Source of the DNA: Planctomycetota bacterium
GTDB taxonomy: Bacteria; Planctomycetota; Phycisphaerae; Phycisphaerales; UBA1924
Length of the DNA stretch: 64,000 bases
Direction: 5' to 3'
Assembly: GCA_039819165.1 (NCBI GenBank)
Contig: JBCBSM010000002.1
Location: 233,832-297,831 of the forward strand
A program made the position numbers and the translations under genes. The notes below the pieces were generated by a model. It was not told where the DNA came from and searched no databases. It saw only the letters and a program-made list of their open reading frames with translations. The number at the start of each line of letters is the position of its first letter. The first letter of the stretch is position 1. This document shows positions 27,146 to 36,412 of this stretch, piece by piece.

Positions 27146-28231
27146 GTGGCCTCGGCCCTGATCATCGCGGACGCGGGCTTCGCATCGCGGGAGCGCGACA
27201 TGCTCGCGCGGCTGGAGGTCGGCCTCGCCGCCGAGGGCGCCCGCGTCGTGCACGCCGTCCCGGGCACGCTGCCCGAATTGCTCGACGGCCGCGTCTTCTC
27301 GACCGCCATCGCCTACGAGCCCCACGGGCCGCTGCCGCCCTTCGGCGTCCGCGCCGAGAACCTCGCCGAGCGGGCCCTCGAAGCGACGGCGCGGATCGGC
27401 GTCGTGCACGCCTTCGGCTCGGCCGCATGGCGGCTCGCGATCGCCACCAGCCGGTTGCTCGAGTCCGTCCTCGTGCTGGAGGTGTGCTCGGCCGCCCAGG
27501 CCGACGCGCTCGCCGAGCCGGCCGTCCGCACGGCGCTCCGCGATCGCGAGATGGTCGCGTCGGTGCCCGGCACGGGGCTGGAGCACCGGTGCCTTGCGCA
27601 CAACCTGGCAATGCCGCTGCGGCTGATCCGCTGGGGCGTCCATTCCGAGGCGATGCGCCGCGGCACGCTCGCGGGGGGCGATCGGCCTGCAGTGCTCCTG
27701 GCCGGCCCGGGCCGCGAGCGCGCCGCGTGGCACGCCGCCGTGCGCTGCATCGCATCGACCGAAGCACCGGGCGGCGCGCGGCCGCTGCTGCTCATCGACG
27801 CTGATGCGGCCGAGCACGTACACCTGCACCCGCTGCTCGACGAACTCGACCTGGGCGAGCACGCCAGCCTCGTACCCGGCGTCGAGGCGCGTCGCGAACC
27901 GGCGCTGCACGCCGACCTCCTGGTGCTGCCCGACGCCGCGGGCGAGCACCGCAGCCTGGCGCTCGACGCACTCGCCCGCGGCATGATTGTCACGACCGCC
28001 GGCGATCCGCTGATCGACGAACTCGGCGAGAGCTACGGCGTCGTGCCCTTCGAGCCCGCGCACCCGACGGAGCTCGCCGCCACGCTCGCGGCGTTATGGG
28101 ACGGCGCGCCCGCGATCGAGGACCTCCGCGCGCGTGGCCGCGATGCGATCGGGCGGCGCCACATGGCGAGCCGCCACGTCGCCGGCGTACTCGAGCTGCA
28201 CGCGTCGCTCGCCGGCGATCGGTCCGCATAA
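27146..28231 (+). CDS. Glycosyltransferase-like protein (GT-B-like), uncertain
   Basis: 361 aa; GTG 27146 after GGGAGG at 8 nt. Two Rossmann-like halves: LIIADAGFASRERDMLARLEVGL at the N-terminus and, in the second half, PLLLIDADAAEH then DLLVLPDAAGEHRSLALDALARG and FEPAHPTELAATLAALWDG, the order seen at the C-terminus of GT-B glycosyltransferases. The nucleotide-sugar Glu of family GT4 is not clearly placed. It starts 53 nt after the ABC ATPase and may be co-transcribed. The function is tentative. Confidence 0.5.
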   Translation: MASALIIADAGFASRERDMLARLEVGLAAEGARVVHAVPGTLPELLDGRVFSTAIAYEPHGPLPPFGVRAENLAERALEATARIGVVHAFGSAAWRLAIATSRLLESVLVLEVCSAAQADALAEPAVRTALRDREMVASVPGTGLEHRCLAHNLAMPLRLIRWGVHSEAMRRGTLAGGDRPAVLLAGPGRERAAWHAAVRCIASTEAPGGARPLLLIDADAAEHVHLHPLLDELDLGEHASLVPGVEARREPALHADLLVLPDAAGEHRSLALDALARGMIVTTAGDPLIDELGESYGVVPFEPAHPTELAATLAALWDGAPAIEDLRARGRDAIGRRHMASRHVAGVLELHASLAGDRSA

Positions 28232-28283
28232 GCGCGCGGTGTTCTACATCTTGAACGGAAAAGTGTGCCGCGCGCATAAAAGC

Positions 28284-28312
28284 TTGAACTCGATGGATTT
28301 ACGCCTTCTAAT
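28284..28312 (+). promoter_or_regulatory. Putative sigma70-type promoter of the secreted-protein gene
   Basis: TTGAAC (28284-28289), 17 bp, TCTAAT (28307-28312) in an AT-rich island unusual for this window. A second, weaker pair overlaps upstream (TTGAAC 28251-28256, CATAAA 28275-28280, 18 bp). A short GC hairpin (GGCCC CTCC GGGCC) follows near 28323-28336. Confidence 0.55.
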
Positions 28313-28367
28313 GGGAATTGCAGGCCCCTCCGGGCCCGCGTGCAGGGCAAACAAGAGAGCCGAGAAC

Positions 28368-29156
28368 ATGAAGAACCGAATCCGCAGTGCGATCGTGCTC
28401 GTTGGCGTCGCGGCCGCGACGGCCGCCGGCCAGCAGCAGCTCCAGCCGCTCTCCAACGTCCGCGTGGTCGATGGCAACCTGCCGGTGCCCGCGGGCACCT
28501 GGCAGTCCGCCACCGGCGCGCAGTCCTCCGAGGCGTCCCGCTACGGCGCCGCCGGCCTCGAGGACCTCCGCATCACCGTCGAGGTGCCGACCCGCGAGCG
28601 GCTCCGGCCGTTCCGGCAATTCGTTATCAATCCGTGGGAGCGTCAGAACGATCCGGCGCGCTTCGAGATCCGCGGCGGCGGCACGCAGGGCGACATCCGC
28701 AACTACAGCCGCGTGACCAACCCGTTCTTGCGCAACTTCCGCTTCACCGCCGACCGCCTCGAGGAGGCGCGGCAGGCGTGGCTGCGCGACAACGGATACG
28801 TCGGCGGCGTGCGGAGCTTCGGCGGCAGCGCCGAGACCGCGACCTCGGAATTGCCCCAACCCCGCGCGACCATCCGCATGCCGGCTGGAAGCAGCGGCTC
28901 GGGTGGCTATCGTGTGCGGCTTCCGGATCGAGAGCACTCGGTGCTTCGAGCCATGATCGCTAGGATGCACGAGGAACGGGTGCAAGCGAGGAAGAACGCA
29001 GCGGATCAGAGTGCGACCGAGTCGCAGGATGCAGAGCGGGCACCCGCAGTTCAGAAGATCCAGTTCAACGAGGCACGAGCGGACACGGAGACGAAGCCGG
29101 CGGACGACGCGGATCGGAAAACCACGATCGCCCGCGCCGGAAACACCACCGAGTAG
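28368..29156 (+). CDS. Secreted protein of unknown function
   Basis: 262 aa. Signal peptide MKNRIRSAIVLVGVAAATAAG with probable cleavage before QQQLQPL. The mature protein has an Arg-rich central region (VPTRERLRPFRQFVINPWERQND, NYSRVTNPFLRNFRFTADRLEEARQAW) and a highly polar Ala/Glu/Asp-rich tail. No catalytic motif or known domain seen. An upstream in-frame ATG at 28311 would destroy the signal peptide and overlap the promoter. The gene stands alone between its own promoter and a strong terminator. Confidence 0.7.
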   Translation: MKNRIRSAIVLVGVAAATAAGQQQLQPLSNVRVVDGNLPVPAGTWQSATGAQSSEASRYGAAGLEDLRITVEVPTRERLRPFRQFVINPWERQNDPARFEIRGGGTQGDIRNYSRVTNPFLRNFRFTADRLEEARQAWLRDNGYVGGVRSFGGSAETATSELPQPRATIRMPAGSSGSGGYRVRLPDREHSVLRAMIARMHEERVQARKNAADQSATESQDAERAPAVQKIQFNEARADTETKPADDADRKTTIARAGNTTE

Positions 29157-29191
29157 ATCCTTCGTATCACCGATGTTCTCCTTCTTTGCCC

Positions 29192-29225
29192 GGGGGCCCC
29201 GCGACTTTGCGGGGTCCCCTTTTTT
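29192..29225 (+). terminator. Rho-independent terminator after the secreted-protein gene
   Basis: GGGG-CCCCGC stem, loop GACTTT, GCGGGG-T-CCCC, then TTTTTT. A ten-pair GC stem with one bulged T and a six-T tract, 36 nt after the stop codon: the clearest intrinsic terminator in the window. Confidence 0.9.
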
Positions 29226-29288
29226 GCCTTCGTTGCCCAAGCACGTAGAGCGATGCACCGATGCGTCGCTCACGCGGCGCAGCAATGC

Positions 29289-29294
29289 GATAAT
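29289..29294 (+). promoter_or_regulatory. Putative -10 box placing transcription start on the xseA ATG
   Basis: GATAAT (5 of 6) ends 8 nt before ATG 29303. No ribosome site precedes that ATG, consistent with a leaderless mRNA. Confidence 0.35.
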
Positions 29295-29302
29295 GCGAGA
29301 GC

Positions 29303-30796
29303 ATGCCACGCCCGCTCTTTGATCCCGCAAGGATGGCCGCGAAGTCCGCCACCGATGCTGGGGACACCGTGCGCGAGAGCGACGGCGTGGTCCGCGTCCG
29401 CGAGCTGGCGGCACTCGTCGATGCGGCGCTGAAGCGCGGGGTGCCCGCACCCGTCCGCGTGCTGGGCGAGGTGAGCGGCCTGCGCGAGCGGACGCACCTG
29501 TACTTCGATCTCAAGGACGGTGACGCCGTCGTGTCGTGCGTCGTCTTCGCCAGCATCGCCCGCAAGCACCAGCTACGGCTCCGCGACGGGCTGGAGGTCG
29601 TCGTCTCGGGCGGCATCGAGTTCTACGCGAAGCAGGGCAAGCTCTCGCTCATCGCCAGGAGCGTGCGGCTCGTCGGCGAGGGCGCGCTGGATGCGGCATT
29701 CCGCGCACTGTGCGATGAGCTCCGCGGCCGAGGCTGGTTCGATGACGCCCGCAAGCGCCCCGTGCCGGCGTTCCCGCGGCGCATCGCCGTGCTCACCAGC
29801 CGCAGCGGCGCCGCGCTGCAGGACGTCATCGATACGATGCGGCGGCGATGCCCGTCGGTCGAGCTGCTGCTGATCGACTCCCGCGTGCAGGGCGAGGCCG
29901 CCGCCGGCGAGCTGCGGCGGAAGCTCGTGGCGATGTCGCGCCGCCACCGAGAGCTCGGCGTCGACGCGGTGCTCATCACGCGGGGCGGCGGATCGGCCGA
30001 GGACCTCTGGGCGTTCAACGACCGCGATCTGGCCGAGGCCATCCTGAAATGCCCGGTGCCGGTGGTCGCGGCGATCGGCCACGAGACCGACACCACCATC
30101 GCCGAGCTCGTCGCCGACGTGCGAGCCTCGACGCCCACGCAGGCGGCCATGCGGCTGACGCCCGACGCCGCCGCGCTGGCCGAGCAGATCGACCTCGCCG
30201 GCGCGCGGCTCCGCGGCGCCGCGGCACGGAGACTGGCCGACGCCCGGGCGTCGATCGAGCGGCTCGGACGGCGGCGGACCATCGCGCAGCCGCGGTCGCT
30301 GGTCGCCCATGCAGACGAGCGGCGGCGACGGGCCGCCGACGATCTGCGTCGTGCGGTGCGAGATCGGCTGCGGTCGGCCCGCGCGGGGATCGACCGCGCG
30401 GCGTCGCGGCTCGAGCGCCGGCGGCCCGCGGCGGAGCTGGCGCGGCGGGAGCAGCGGCTCGACGACGCGCGTGCTCGACTGGCGGCGGCCATGGCCGGCC
30501 GCGTGCGGCGGGAGGCCGAGCGGCTCGATGCCCGCCGGCAGCGGCTGCGGGCCGTTGGTCCGCGGGCGGTCCTCGCCCGGGGCTTCTCGTACACGACCCT
30601 GGCCGACGGACGGCTCGTCCGCGGCACGGGCGACGTGCGGGCGGGCGACACGCTGGTGACCACGCTGCACGACGGCGAGGTGCGCTCTACCGTGCCGGGG
30701 CGGCAACCGCCCCCGCCCGCGAAGCCGGCCGCGGCGCGGACGAGCCGCCGGCCGCGCGACGACCAGCCCGGGCTCTTCGAGCAGGACGAACACTAA
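29303..30796 (+). CDS. xseA: Exodeoxyribonuclease VII large subunit
   Basis: Catalytic subunit of the single-strand-specific exonuclease VII; 497 aa, slightly long. N-terminal OB domain (about 30-125: VRVLGEVSGLRERTHLYFDLKD, VVSGGIEFYAKQGKLSL). The catalytic domain follows with PRRIAVLTSRSGAALQDVI, VLITRGGGSAEDLWAFND and VAAIGHETDTTIAELVADVRASTPTQAA. After it comes a long Arg-rich coiled coil and a C-terminal beta segment (LARGFSYTTL). The stop overlaps xseB by one base (TAATG). Confidence 0.95.
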   Translation: MPRPLFDPARMAAKSATDAGDTVRESDGVVRVRELAALVDAALKRGVPAPVRVLGEVSGLRERTHLYFDLKDGDAVVSCVVFASIARKHQLRLRDGLEVVVSGGIEFYAKQGKLSLIARSVRLVGEGALDAAFRALCDELRGRGWFDDARKRPVPAFPRRIAVLTSRSGAALQDVIDTMRRRCPSVELLLIDSRVQGEAAAGELRRKLVAMSRRHRELGVDAVLITRGGGSAEDLWAFNDRDLAEAILKCPVPVVAAIGHETDTTIAELVADVRASTPTQAAMRLTPDAAALAEQIDLAGARLRGAAARRLADARASIERLGRRRTIAQPRSLVAHADERRRRAADDLRRAVRDRLRSARAGIDRAASRLERRRPAAELARREQRLDDARARLAAAMAGRVRREAERLDARRQRLRAVGPRAVLARGFSYTTLADGRLVRGTGDVRAGDTLVTTLHDGEVRSTVPGRQPPPPAKPAAARTSRRPRDDQPGLFEQDEH

Positions 30797-31056
30797 TGGC
30801 CAAGGCGCAGCAGGATGCCACGCCGCCCGAGGACGGCCCGAGCTTCGAGGACGCGATGGCCGAGGTCGAGGCCATCATCGAGCGGATCGAGACCGGCGAG
30901 GCGGGGCTCGAGCGATCCATCGGAGACTACGAGAAGGGCATGCGGCTGCTCAAGCGGTGCCGCTCGCTCATCGAGAAGGCCGAGCAACGGATCGAGGACG
31001 TCACCAGCCGGCTGGAGGCCGACGACGCCGCGGAGCCGAGCGATGTGGTCGATTGA
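30796..31056 (+). CDS. xseB: Exodeoxyribonuclease VII small subunit
   Basis: Small structural subunit that binds the XseA coiled coil; 86 aa. Core residues are typical: SFEDAMAEVEAIIERIETGEAGLERSIGDYEKGMRLLKRC. The C-terminus is acidic. Start at ATG 30796, inside the xseA stop TAATG, so equal-stoichiometry coupling is likely. Confidence 0.93.
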   Translation: MAKAQQDATPPEDGPSFEDAMAEVEAIIERIETGEAGLERSIGDYEKGMRLLKRCRSLIEKAEQRIEDVTSRLEADDAAEPSDVVD

Positions 31057-31109
31057 CGCCCGAGGCGGCATCGGCCGATAGCACCCCCGGAGTTGCCCGC
31101 CACCCCCAC

Positions 31110-32648
31110 ATGCCCCACGAGTTCTACATCCTGCTGCCCCGCCTGGCGTGGCTCTGCTTCGTGTTCGCCGTGGGCGGGTGCGTGGGCTCGTTGATCAACG
31201 TCCTGGCGTACCGGCTGCCCCGCGGCATCGGCGTGGTGACGCCCGCGTCGCGGTGCCCCTATTGCGAGACCAAGCTCCGCTGGAAGGACAACATCCCGAT
31301 CGTCGGCTGGCTCTTCCTCCGTGGACGATGCCGCTACTGCCGAACGCCCATCTCGCCAGAGTACCCGCTGATCGAGCTGGCTGTCGCGTGCCTGTTCGCC
31401 GGCTTCTACGTGTTGTGGTACATGATCCCCGAGAACCGCGGCACCACGCCGGGCTTCGAGGTGCTGGGGCTGGACCTGGGCGCGATCCGTCCCGAGTGGA
31501 CGCTCGTCGATCGCTTCAACGGCGTGCCGATGCAGTCCGCGCCGCTGTTCTTCGTGCTGCTGCTGCTGCTGGGCACGCTCTTCGCCATGACGCTGACGGA
31601 CCTGAAGACCACGATGATCCCGCTGGTGCTGCCGTGGTTCGCCACGCTGGTGGGCATCGCGGGGCACACCGCGTATGCGGGCTACATGAGCCTCCAGGAC
31701 GAGGAGCTCGCACGCGTCGCCGATGGCGCACGCTGGTCCATCCCCACCTACGGCTGGACGGGGCTGGGGCTCGGCGCGGGCGGCGTGCTGGGCATCGGGG
31801 TGTCGCTCGTGCTCCTCAAGCTCGGACTCATCCGTCGCAGCTTCGCCGACGCCGAGTCCTGGGAGGCGCAGCACCGCGAGGAACTCGGGCTGGGGGCCTC
31901 GGACTCCAACGCGGCCGAAAACGGCGACGCCAGTGAGACCGGCCAGTGGAAGCCTGGGCGCGGCTGGATGCGCACGCCGCTGGTCATCGTTGCGAGCACT
32001 CTGGCGTGCGCCGTCGCGGGCGGGATCGTCGCCGGCGCGCTCGGTACCGCACCGGGCGTTGGCGTGATCATCGGAACCGCCGCCGGCCCGGTCGTGGCGG
32101 GCGTCCCGCTGCGGCTGCTCACCCCGGCGCCGCCAAAGGCCGATCAGCCCACGGACGCCGAGGTCTGGACCGCCTACCCGCACGCCCGCCGCGAGATGGT
32201 CAAGGAGCTGGCCTTTCTCGCGCCACCGGTCGCCCTCGCGTGGCTGGGCTACGTGCTGGCCGGCCGGGCGGAGGGCCTCATCCCGCTGTGGCTCGACGTG
32301 CTGGGCGGCGCCCTGCTGGGCTACCTCGTCGGCGGCGGCGTGGTCTGGGCCATCCGCATCGGCGGGTCGCTGGGCTTCGGCAAGGAGGCGATGGGCCTGG
32401 GCGACGTGCATCTGATGGCCGCCGTCGGCGCCTGCCTGGGCTGGATCGACGCGACGCTAGCGTTCTTCCTGGCGTCCCTCGTCGGCATCCTGCTGACGAT
32501 CTACACCCTCGCCCTGAGCCGCAGCGTGGCCCGCGCGATGCCCTTCGGCCCGGCCCTGGCGATCGCCACCGTGCTGGTGCTTCTGGGCAAGCCGGCGATC
32601 GAGCACGGCCTCACGCTCATCACGGGCCGGGGCATCGACCTTCCCTGA
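31110..32648 (+). CDS. pilD: Prepilin peptidase (type IV leader peptidase, A24)
   Basis: Inner-membrane aspartic protease that cleaves and often methylates type IV prepilins or pseudopilins. ATG 31110, 512 aa against the usual 250-290. The N-terminal domain has the zinc cysteines in CPYCETKLRW and CRYCRTPIS. The first catalytic Asp is in MTLTDLKTTMIPL and the second in GLGDVHLMAAVG. Between these lie ~220 residues with extra membrane helices and a polar loop (about 230-370) not found in standard PilD. No pilin genes are in the window. Confidence 0.9.
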   Translation: MPHEFYILLPRLAWLCFVFAVGGCVGSLINVLAYRLPRGIGVVTPASRCPYCETKLRWKDNIPIVGWLFLRGRCRYCRTPISPEYPLIELAVACLFAGFYVLWYMIPENRGTTPGFEVLGLDLGAIRPEWTLVDRFNGVPMQSAPLFFVLLLLLGTLFAMTLTDLKTTMIPLVLPWFATLVGIAGHTAYAGYMSLQDEELARVADGARWSIPTYGWTGLGLGAGGVLGIGVSLVLLKLGLIRRSFADAESWEAQHREELGLGASDSNAAENGDASETGQWKPGRGWMRTPLVIVASTLACAVAGGIVAGALGTAPGVGVIIGTAAGPVVAGVPLRLLTPAPPKADQPTDAEVWTAYPHARREMVKELAFLAPPVALAWLGYVLAGRAEGLIPLWLDVLGGALLGYLVGGGVVWAIRIGGSLGFGKEAMGLGDVHLMAAVGACLGWIDATLAFFLASLVGILLTIYTLALSRSVARAMPFGPALAIATVLVLLGKPAIEHGLTLITGRGIDLP

Positions 32649-32663
32649 GCAGGGTGGTCGAGA

Positions 32664-32720
32664 CGGTTTTTGATCGGGCTTATGCGCAGGATCAACGCGG
32701 CCGGCGGATTCTGCCGATAT
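32664..32720 (+). promoter_or_regulatory. Composite upstream motif CGGTTTTT ... GCCGATAT
   Basis: CGGTTTTTGATCGGG at 32664 and GGCCGGCGGATTCTGCCGATAT ending 32720, upstream of the OmpA-domain gene. GCCGATAT matches the -10 box of flagellar sigma28 (GCCGATAA) in 7 of 8 positions; TCAACG at 32692 is a weak -35 candidate. The same two elements recur at 57632-57681. Transcription from the -10 would give a ~37-nt leader. Confidence 0.4.
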
Positions 32721-32763
32721 CTCTCCGGCATCTGGCATTGCGCAGATACCGGAGGATCCGACC

Positions 32764-33411
32764 ATGCCAAACGTCTCGCTCCCGAATCGTGCCGCCCGCC
32801 GCGCCCTTGCCTGCGGCGTGGCCGTGCTGACCGCATTGGCCGGCGTTGGATGCGCGGGCGGCGGCGCCAACCCCGACGATGCCCTGGTGCTCGAGAACCA
32901 GGAACTCCGCCGCGAGAAGGAGGGCCTGCAGCAGGCCCTGCTGGACGCGGAGGGCCGCTACGCCGCACTCGACGAGCAGAACCGCTCGCTGGCCAGCCAG
33001 CTGGCCGGCAGCGGAAGCGACACCGGCTTCGAGGGCGTGGACGGCGCGGGCGTGAGCCGCCGGCCGGGCGAGGTCGTGGTCGACATCGCCGGCTCGGTGC
33101 TCTTCGCCTCGGGCTCGATCGAGATCCGCAAGGACGCCCGGGCGGTGCTCGACCAGGTCGCCCGCGTGATCCAGCAGCGGTACTCGGGCCGCGAGATCCG
33201 CGTCGCGGGGCACACCGACGGCGACCCGATCCGCAAGAGCGACTGGAAGACCAACGAGCGGCTCGCCGCCGAGCGGGCGATGGCCGTCGAGGGCTACCTC
33301 GTCAGCAAGGGCATCGACAACGACCGCGTCCACTCGGCCAGCTACGGGCCGGCCAAGCCCAAGGGCAGCAAGGCGCAGAGCCGCCGCGTGGAGATCATCA
33401 TCCTGGAGTAG
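32764..33411 (+). CDS. OmpA/MotB-domain outer-envelope protein
   Basis: 215 aa, ATG 32764 with GGAGG 9 nt upstream. Signal peptide with Cys at residue ~30 ([11 protein letters not shown]), possibly a lipoprotein, though the box is imperfect. A coiled coil follows ([27 protein letters not shown]), then a C-terminal peptidoglycan-binding domain ([61 protein letters not shown]). The HTDGDPI pattern resembles MotB, but there is no membrane helix for a stator. With a sigma28-like upstream box, a flagellar or cell-wall anchoring role is possible. Confidence 0.8.
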   Translation: MPNVSLPNRAARRALACGVAVLTALAGVGCAGGGANPDDALVLENQELRREKEGLQQALLDAEGRYAALDEQNRSLASQLAGSGSDTGFEGVDGAGVSRRPGEVVVDIAGSVLFASGSIEIRKDARAVLDQVARVIQQRYSGREIRVAGHTDGDPIRKSDWKTNERLAAERAMAVEGYLVSKGIDNDRVHSASYGPAKPKGSKAQSRRVEIIILE

Positions 33412-33802
33412 TCAATCCGGGCCAGCCTGGTCCGCGACGCAGCCGGATGGGACCGCGTGCCGTGGAGGGGTCCACGACGCGGCCTTCTTGCGTGATCTCG
33501 AGGGCGCCCCTCGCAACGAGGCGCCGCGCCGCCGCCCTCGCCCGCTCCATCAAGTCACGCCAGCCCTCCGCATCCACGGCGCGGGCGGCCTCGGACGGGC
33601 AGATGCTCGCATCCTTCGCCCGGGCGCCGAGCAACTCGAGGATGGCCGCCTCGAGCGCGCGGTCCGTCGAATCCGGCTTGGCCCTGCGGCACCGGTCCGA
33701 GCAGTAGCGGACGTCCTCCCAGTTGCGCTCCCACTTCTTGCGCCACTCGATGGAGCGGCCGCACGCGACGCAGGTCTTGGTATCGCCCGCCTTGCCCGGC
33801 AC
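33398..33802 (-). CDS. DUF2256 and DUF3253 domain protein
   Basis: 134 aa from ATG 33802. The N-terminal DUF2256-type zinc module has [20 protein letters not shown] and [12 protein letters not shown]. The C-terminal DUF3253 winged-helix-like part contains [27 protein letters not shown] and [13 protein letters not shown]. The pairing of these domains is known in proteobacteria and others; function unknown. Its 3' end overlaps the convergent OmpA gene by 14 nt, a coding-sequence overlap in both directions. Confidence 0.85.
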   Translation of the reverse strand: MPGKAGDTKTCVACGRSIEWRKKWERNWEDVRYCSDRCRRAKPDSTDRALEAAILELLGARAKDASICPSEAARAVDAEGWRDLMERARAAARRLVARGALEITQEGRVVDPSTARGPIRLRRGPGWPGLTTPG

Positions 33803-33817
33803 GCCCGTCCTCTGGCC

Positions 33818-35518
33818 CTAGCCGATGATGCTCCGCCTGCGGCTGACGTAGTCCCACAGCACGAAGCGGTCGACGTCGCTGCCGCCGGTGAAGAGGACGC
33901 GGCCACCGGTGTTCTCGGCCATGCGATGCGCGAATCGGACGTCCTCTTCGGTCTGGCTCCAGTTGGGCAGCAGGAAGGTGTTGATGACGATGTTCTCGCG
34001 GCGGCAGGCCTCGGCCTCGCGCATGGTTGCGTGCTCGGTTCGGGAGGCCGCGGGGTAGAGCAGGTACAGCGTGCTGCCCTCGAAGTGGGCCGTGGGCAGG
34101 CCATCGGTCAGCAGGACGATCTGGCGGTTGGGCGTGTCCTGCGCCGCCAGGATCCGCCGCGCCAGGCTCAGGGCGTGCTGGATGTTGGTGAAGTGCGGCG
34201 GCACCTGCCACTCGGTGATGTCCGGATCGCTCATGTCCGCGCTCAGCCGCACGACCGGGCTGCGGATGGTCACGGGCTTGGGCATGATCTCGGGCAGCTC
34301 GGCGATCGTGCGGAGCTTGGCGAAGGTGTACATCTCGATGAAGCGGAGCACGTCGCCCGGATACTCGCTGCGGATCAGGCCGTCGAGGGCGAGCGCCATC
34401 CGCTTGGCGTGCACGTACTGGCCGCCGTACCGCATGGAGCCCGACATGTCCATGATGACGACGGTGGCGCATTTCGGGTTGTTGCGGGTCTCGTGCACCT
34501 CGAGATCGGTCGTGCGCAGCCGCGGCTTGCCGGTGCCGCGATCGAAGTCGGCGCGTGCGAAGGCGTTGAGCACGCTGCCGGGCGCATCGAGGTGGGCGGC
34601 CGAATCACCGAACTCGAAGGCTCGCGTGCGGGGCGTCTCGACCGGGCCGTCCCCCACCACCGGCCCGCGGTGGCGGCCCGAGCGGGCGGCCTCCAGCTCG
34701 CCGAAGATCACCTCCAGCAGCTTGCCCTGGAAGAGCTTGTAGGCCTTGGGCGACAGGCGATAGCCGTCGGCCGACTGGTCGACGCCCTGCTGCTGCGCAA
34801 GCTGCTCGACCATCTCCCGCACCTGGTCGGCCAGATCCTGGAGCCGCTGCACGTCGGCCTCGTCGGCGAAGCGGGACAGCGCCTCCAGATCGATGATGGC
34901 GACCTTGGCGTTCTTCCGCGCCTCGCGGAGCTGCTCGAGCAGCTCGTCGATCGCGTCGAGCTCCTCGCCGATGGCGATGGCCTCGTCCACGTCCATCTTC
35001 TGGCGGCCCGTGAACGGCCGCTTGGCGTCGAGCTTCTCGATGGCGTACTTCCGCTCGAGCGCCGCGAGCGCCCGCATGACGCGATCCGAGAACGGATCGC
35101 GATCGGGCACGTGCATGTAGAGCGCCTCCATCTCGCGGAGCTGCTCGCTGCGGCTGGCGCGGCGGAAGAACTTGGCGAACTGCTCCGGTGGGTCGGCGGC
35201 CTGGACCGCGCCCGCGTAGTCGCCCGACGACAGCGCGAGCGCGTGGCCGGTCTCGTAGGTCTGGAGGATCTTCCGCTTGCGCTCCTCGAGCATGGCGATG
35301 AGCGAGTCGAGGCTCGGGCCCAGCCCGGCGATCTGCTCGGGATCGATCTCGACGGCGTCGGCCAGCTCCTCGGGCGTCAGCGAGCGGGTCTCGCCGAAGC
35401 GGAGCATGTGCTCGAAGGCCGCCGAGGCGACGTCGGCGGGGGGCTGCGTGGGCGAGGGGAAGCGGACGGGGTCGTAGCCCTGGTAGGTGTGGATGATGCC
35501 GCCCGGCCGCCTCCGCAT
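33818..35518 (-). CDS. VWA-domain protein
   Basis: 566 aa from ATG 35518. A long helical first part (residues 1-300) includes DPEQIAGLGPSLDSLIAMLEERKRKIL and LEQLREARKNAKVAII. The C-terminal von Willebrand A domain has the metal site MDMSGSMRYGG, then a conserved IVLLTDGLPTAHFEG and FLLPNWSQTEEDVRFAHRM. No signal peptide, so cytoplasmic. Such VWA proteins often accompany MoxR ATPases, but none adjoins. There is no Shine-Dalgarno site; an upstream alternative start at 35596 exists but the N-terminus MRRRPGGIIHTYQGYDPVRF looks natural. Confidence 0.8.
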   Translation of the reverse strand: MRRRPGGIIHTYQGYDPVRFPSPTQPPADVASAAFEHMLRFGETRSLTPEELADAVEIDPEQIAGLGPSLDSLIAMLEERKRKILQTYETGHALALSSGDYAGAVQAADPPEQFAKFFRRASRSEQLREMEALYMHVPDRDPFSDRVMRALAALERKYAIEKLDAKRPFTGRQKMDVDEAIAIGEELDAIDELLEQLREARKNAKVAIIDLEALSRFADEADVQRLQDLADQVREMVEQLAQQQGVDQSADGYRLSPKAYKLFQGKLLEVIFGELEAARSGRHRGPVVGDGPVETPRTRAFEFGDSAAHLDAPGSVLNAFARADFDRGTGKPRLRTTDLEVHETRNNPKCATVVIMDMSGSMRYGGQYVHAKRMALALDGLIRSEYPGDVLRFIEMYTFAKLRTIAELPEIMPKPVTIRSPVVRLSADMSDPDITEWQVPPHFTNIQHALSLARRILAAQDTPNRQIVLLTDGLPTAHFEGSTLYLLYPAASRTEHATMREAEACRRENIVINTFLLPNWSQTEEDVRFAHRMAENTGGRVLFTGGSDVDRFVLWDYVSRRRSIIG

Positions 35519-35568
35519 GGTGAACGCTAGACGGCCCCGGCGGAGCGAAAGCCCGCGCCAGGGAAGCC

Positions 35569-35574
35569 TATAAA
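35569..35574 (+). promoter_or_regulatory. Putative -10 box of the secreted repeat protein gene
   Basis: TATAAA, 5 of 6 to consensus, 37 nt before ATG 35611; a GAGGGAG ribosome site lies between. The -35 is weak. Confidence 0.4.
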
Positions 35575-35610
35575 GCGCGGCAAGGGACTCCAGCACGAGG
35601 GAGAATGACG

Positions 35611-36378
35611 ATGCTTGTAACCGCCACGACCGCGCTGGCCGCCGCCGCGCTAGCCCTGTCCGCCAACGTTACCCCGCCCGCCGCGGCGACCCAGGACCAA
35701 GACCAACCCCAGGCGCAGCCCGCGGCCGTGGCGGCTCCCGATCCTGGGTACATCCACCTGCCCGAGGGCACGCACGGCTTCCGGGGCTTCGACCGGCTGG
35801 TGCTCGGCGATTACCGCAAGGCAGCGGGGGGCGACGCGGCGTCGCTCGCATCGGCTATCGCGACGTGCGAACGGGCGATGGCCGCGGACGCAACGAACGC
35901 GGAGGCCCGGGCGTGGCGGGGTGCGCTCAGGGTGCTCGAGGCGGGCCAAGCCTACCAGCAGGGCGACCTGAACGCGGCGCTCGATCTCCTCGGTGCCGGG
36001 ATGGCCGACATGGAGGCCGCCAAGCAGGCCGAGGAGATGAACCCTGGCGTGATGCTCATCCGGGGGTCGGTCCTGATCAATGTCGCGCAGCAGTACCCCG
36101 ACCCCGACATCGCCGCCGATTATGCACGACGCGGCGTCCACGACGTCAGCAACGGACTGCTGCGCCTGCACGACGATCCGGAGGACTGGGCCAAGCAGCC
36201 CGCCAGCCTCAAGGGCCCGATGCTGCTCGCGGCGGCGCAGGGCTACGAGTTGCTCGGCAACCGATCATTCGCCCGCGACTACTACAACCGCGTCATCGGC
36301 GCGGTGCCGGGGACGCAATGGGGCAAGGCGGCGCAGGACTGGATTCGCGCAGAGCAACGCCGGGATCGCGAGCTCTAG
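35611..36378 (+). CDS. Secreted tetratricopeptide-like protein
   Basis: 255 aa. GAGGGAG at 35597-35603 is too close to ATG 35605, so ATG 35611 is the better start. Signal peptide MLVTATTALAAAALALSANV, then a Gln/Ala-rich spacer. The mature part is helical with TPR-like pairs (LASAIATCERAMAADATNAEARAWRGAL, GPMLLAAAQGYELLGNRSFARDYYNRVIGAVPGTQWGKAA). Probably a periplasmic scaffold. Function unknown. The next gene begins 34 nt downstream with its own -10-like box. Confidence 0.65.
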   Translation: MLVTATTALAAAALALSANVTPPAAATQDQDQPQAQPAAVAAPDPGYIHLPEGTHGFRGFDRLVLGDYRKAAGGDAASLASAIATCERAMAADATNAEARAWRGALRVLEAGQAYQQGDLNAALDLLGAGMADMEAAKQAEEMNPGVMLIRGSVLINVAQQYPDPDIAADYARRGVHDVSNGLLRLHDDPEDWAKQPASLKGPMLLAAAQGYELLGNRSFARDYYNRVIGAVPGTQWGKAAQDWIRAEQRRDREL

Positions 36379-36400
36379 CGGATGCTCCGCCCGTCGGCCA

Positions 36401-36406
36401 TAGAGT
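36401..36406 (+). promoter_or_regulatory. Putative -10 box 6 nt before the PLP-enzyme ATG
   Basis: TAGAGT ends 6 nt before ATG 36413, with no ribosome site between. Same spacing as boxes before 18076 and 37557. Confidence 0.25.
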
Positions 36407-36412
36407 CCGCCG

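Noticed and set aside
35518-35596. Earlier start for the VWA protein at 35596
   Set aside because: It would overlap the promoter of the divergent gene at 35611; the N-terminus after 35518 is a more natural protein start, though no ribosome site decides it.
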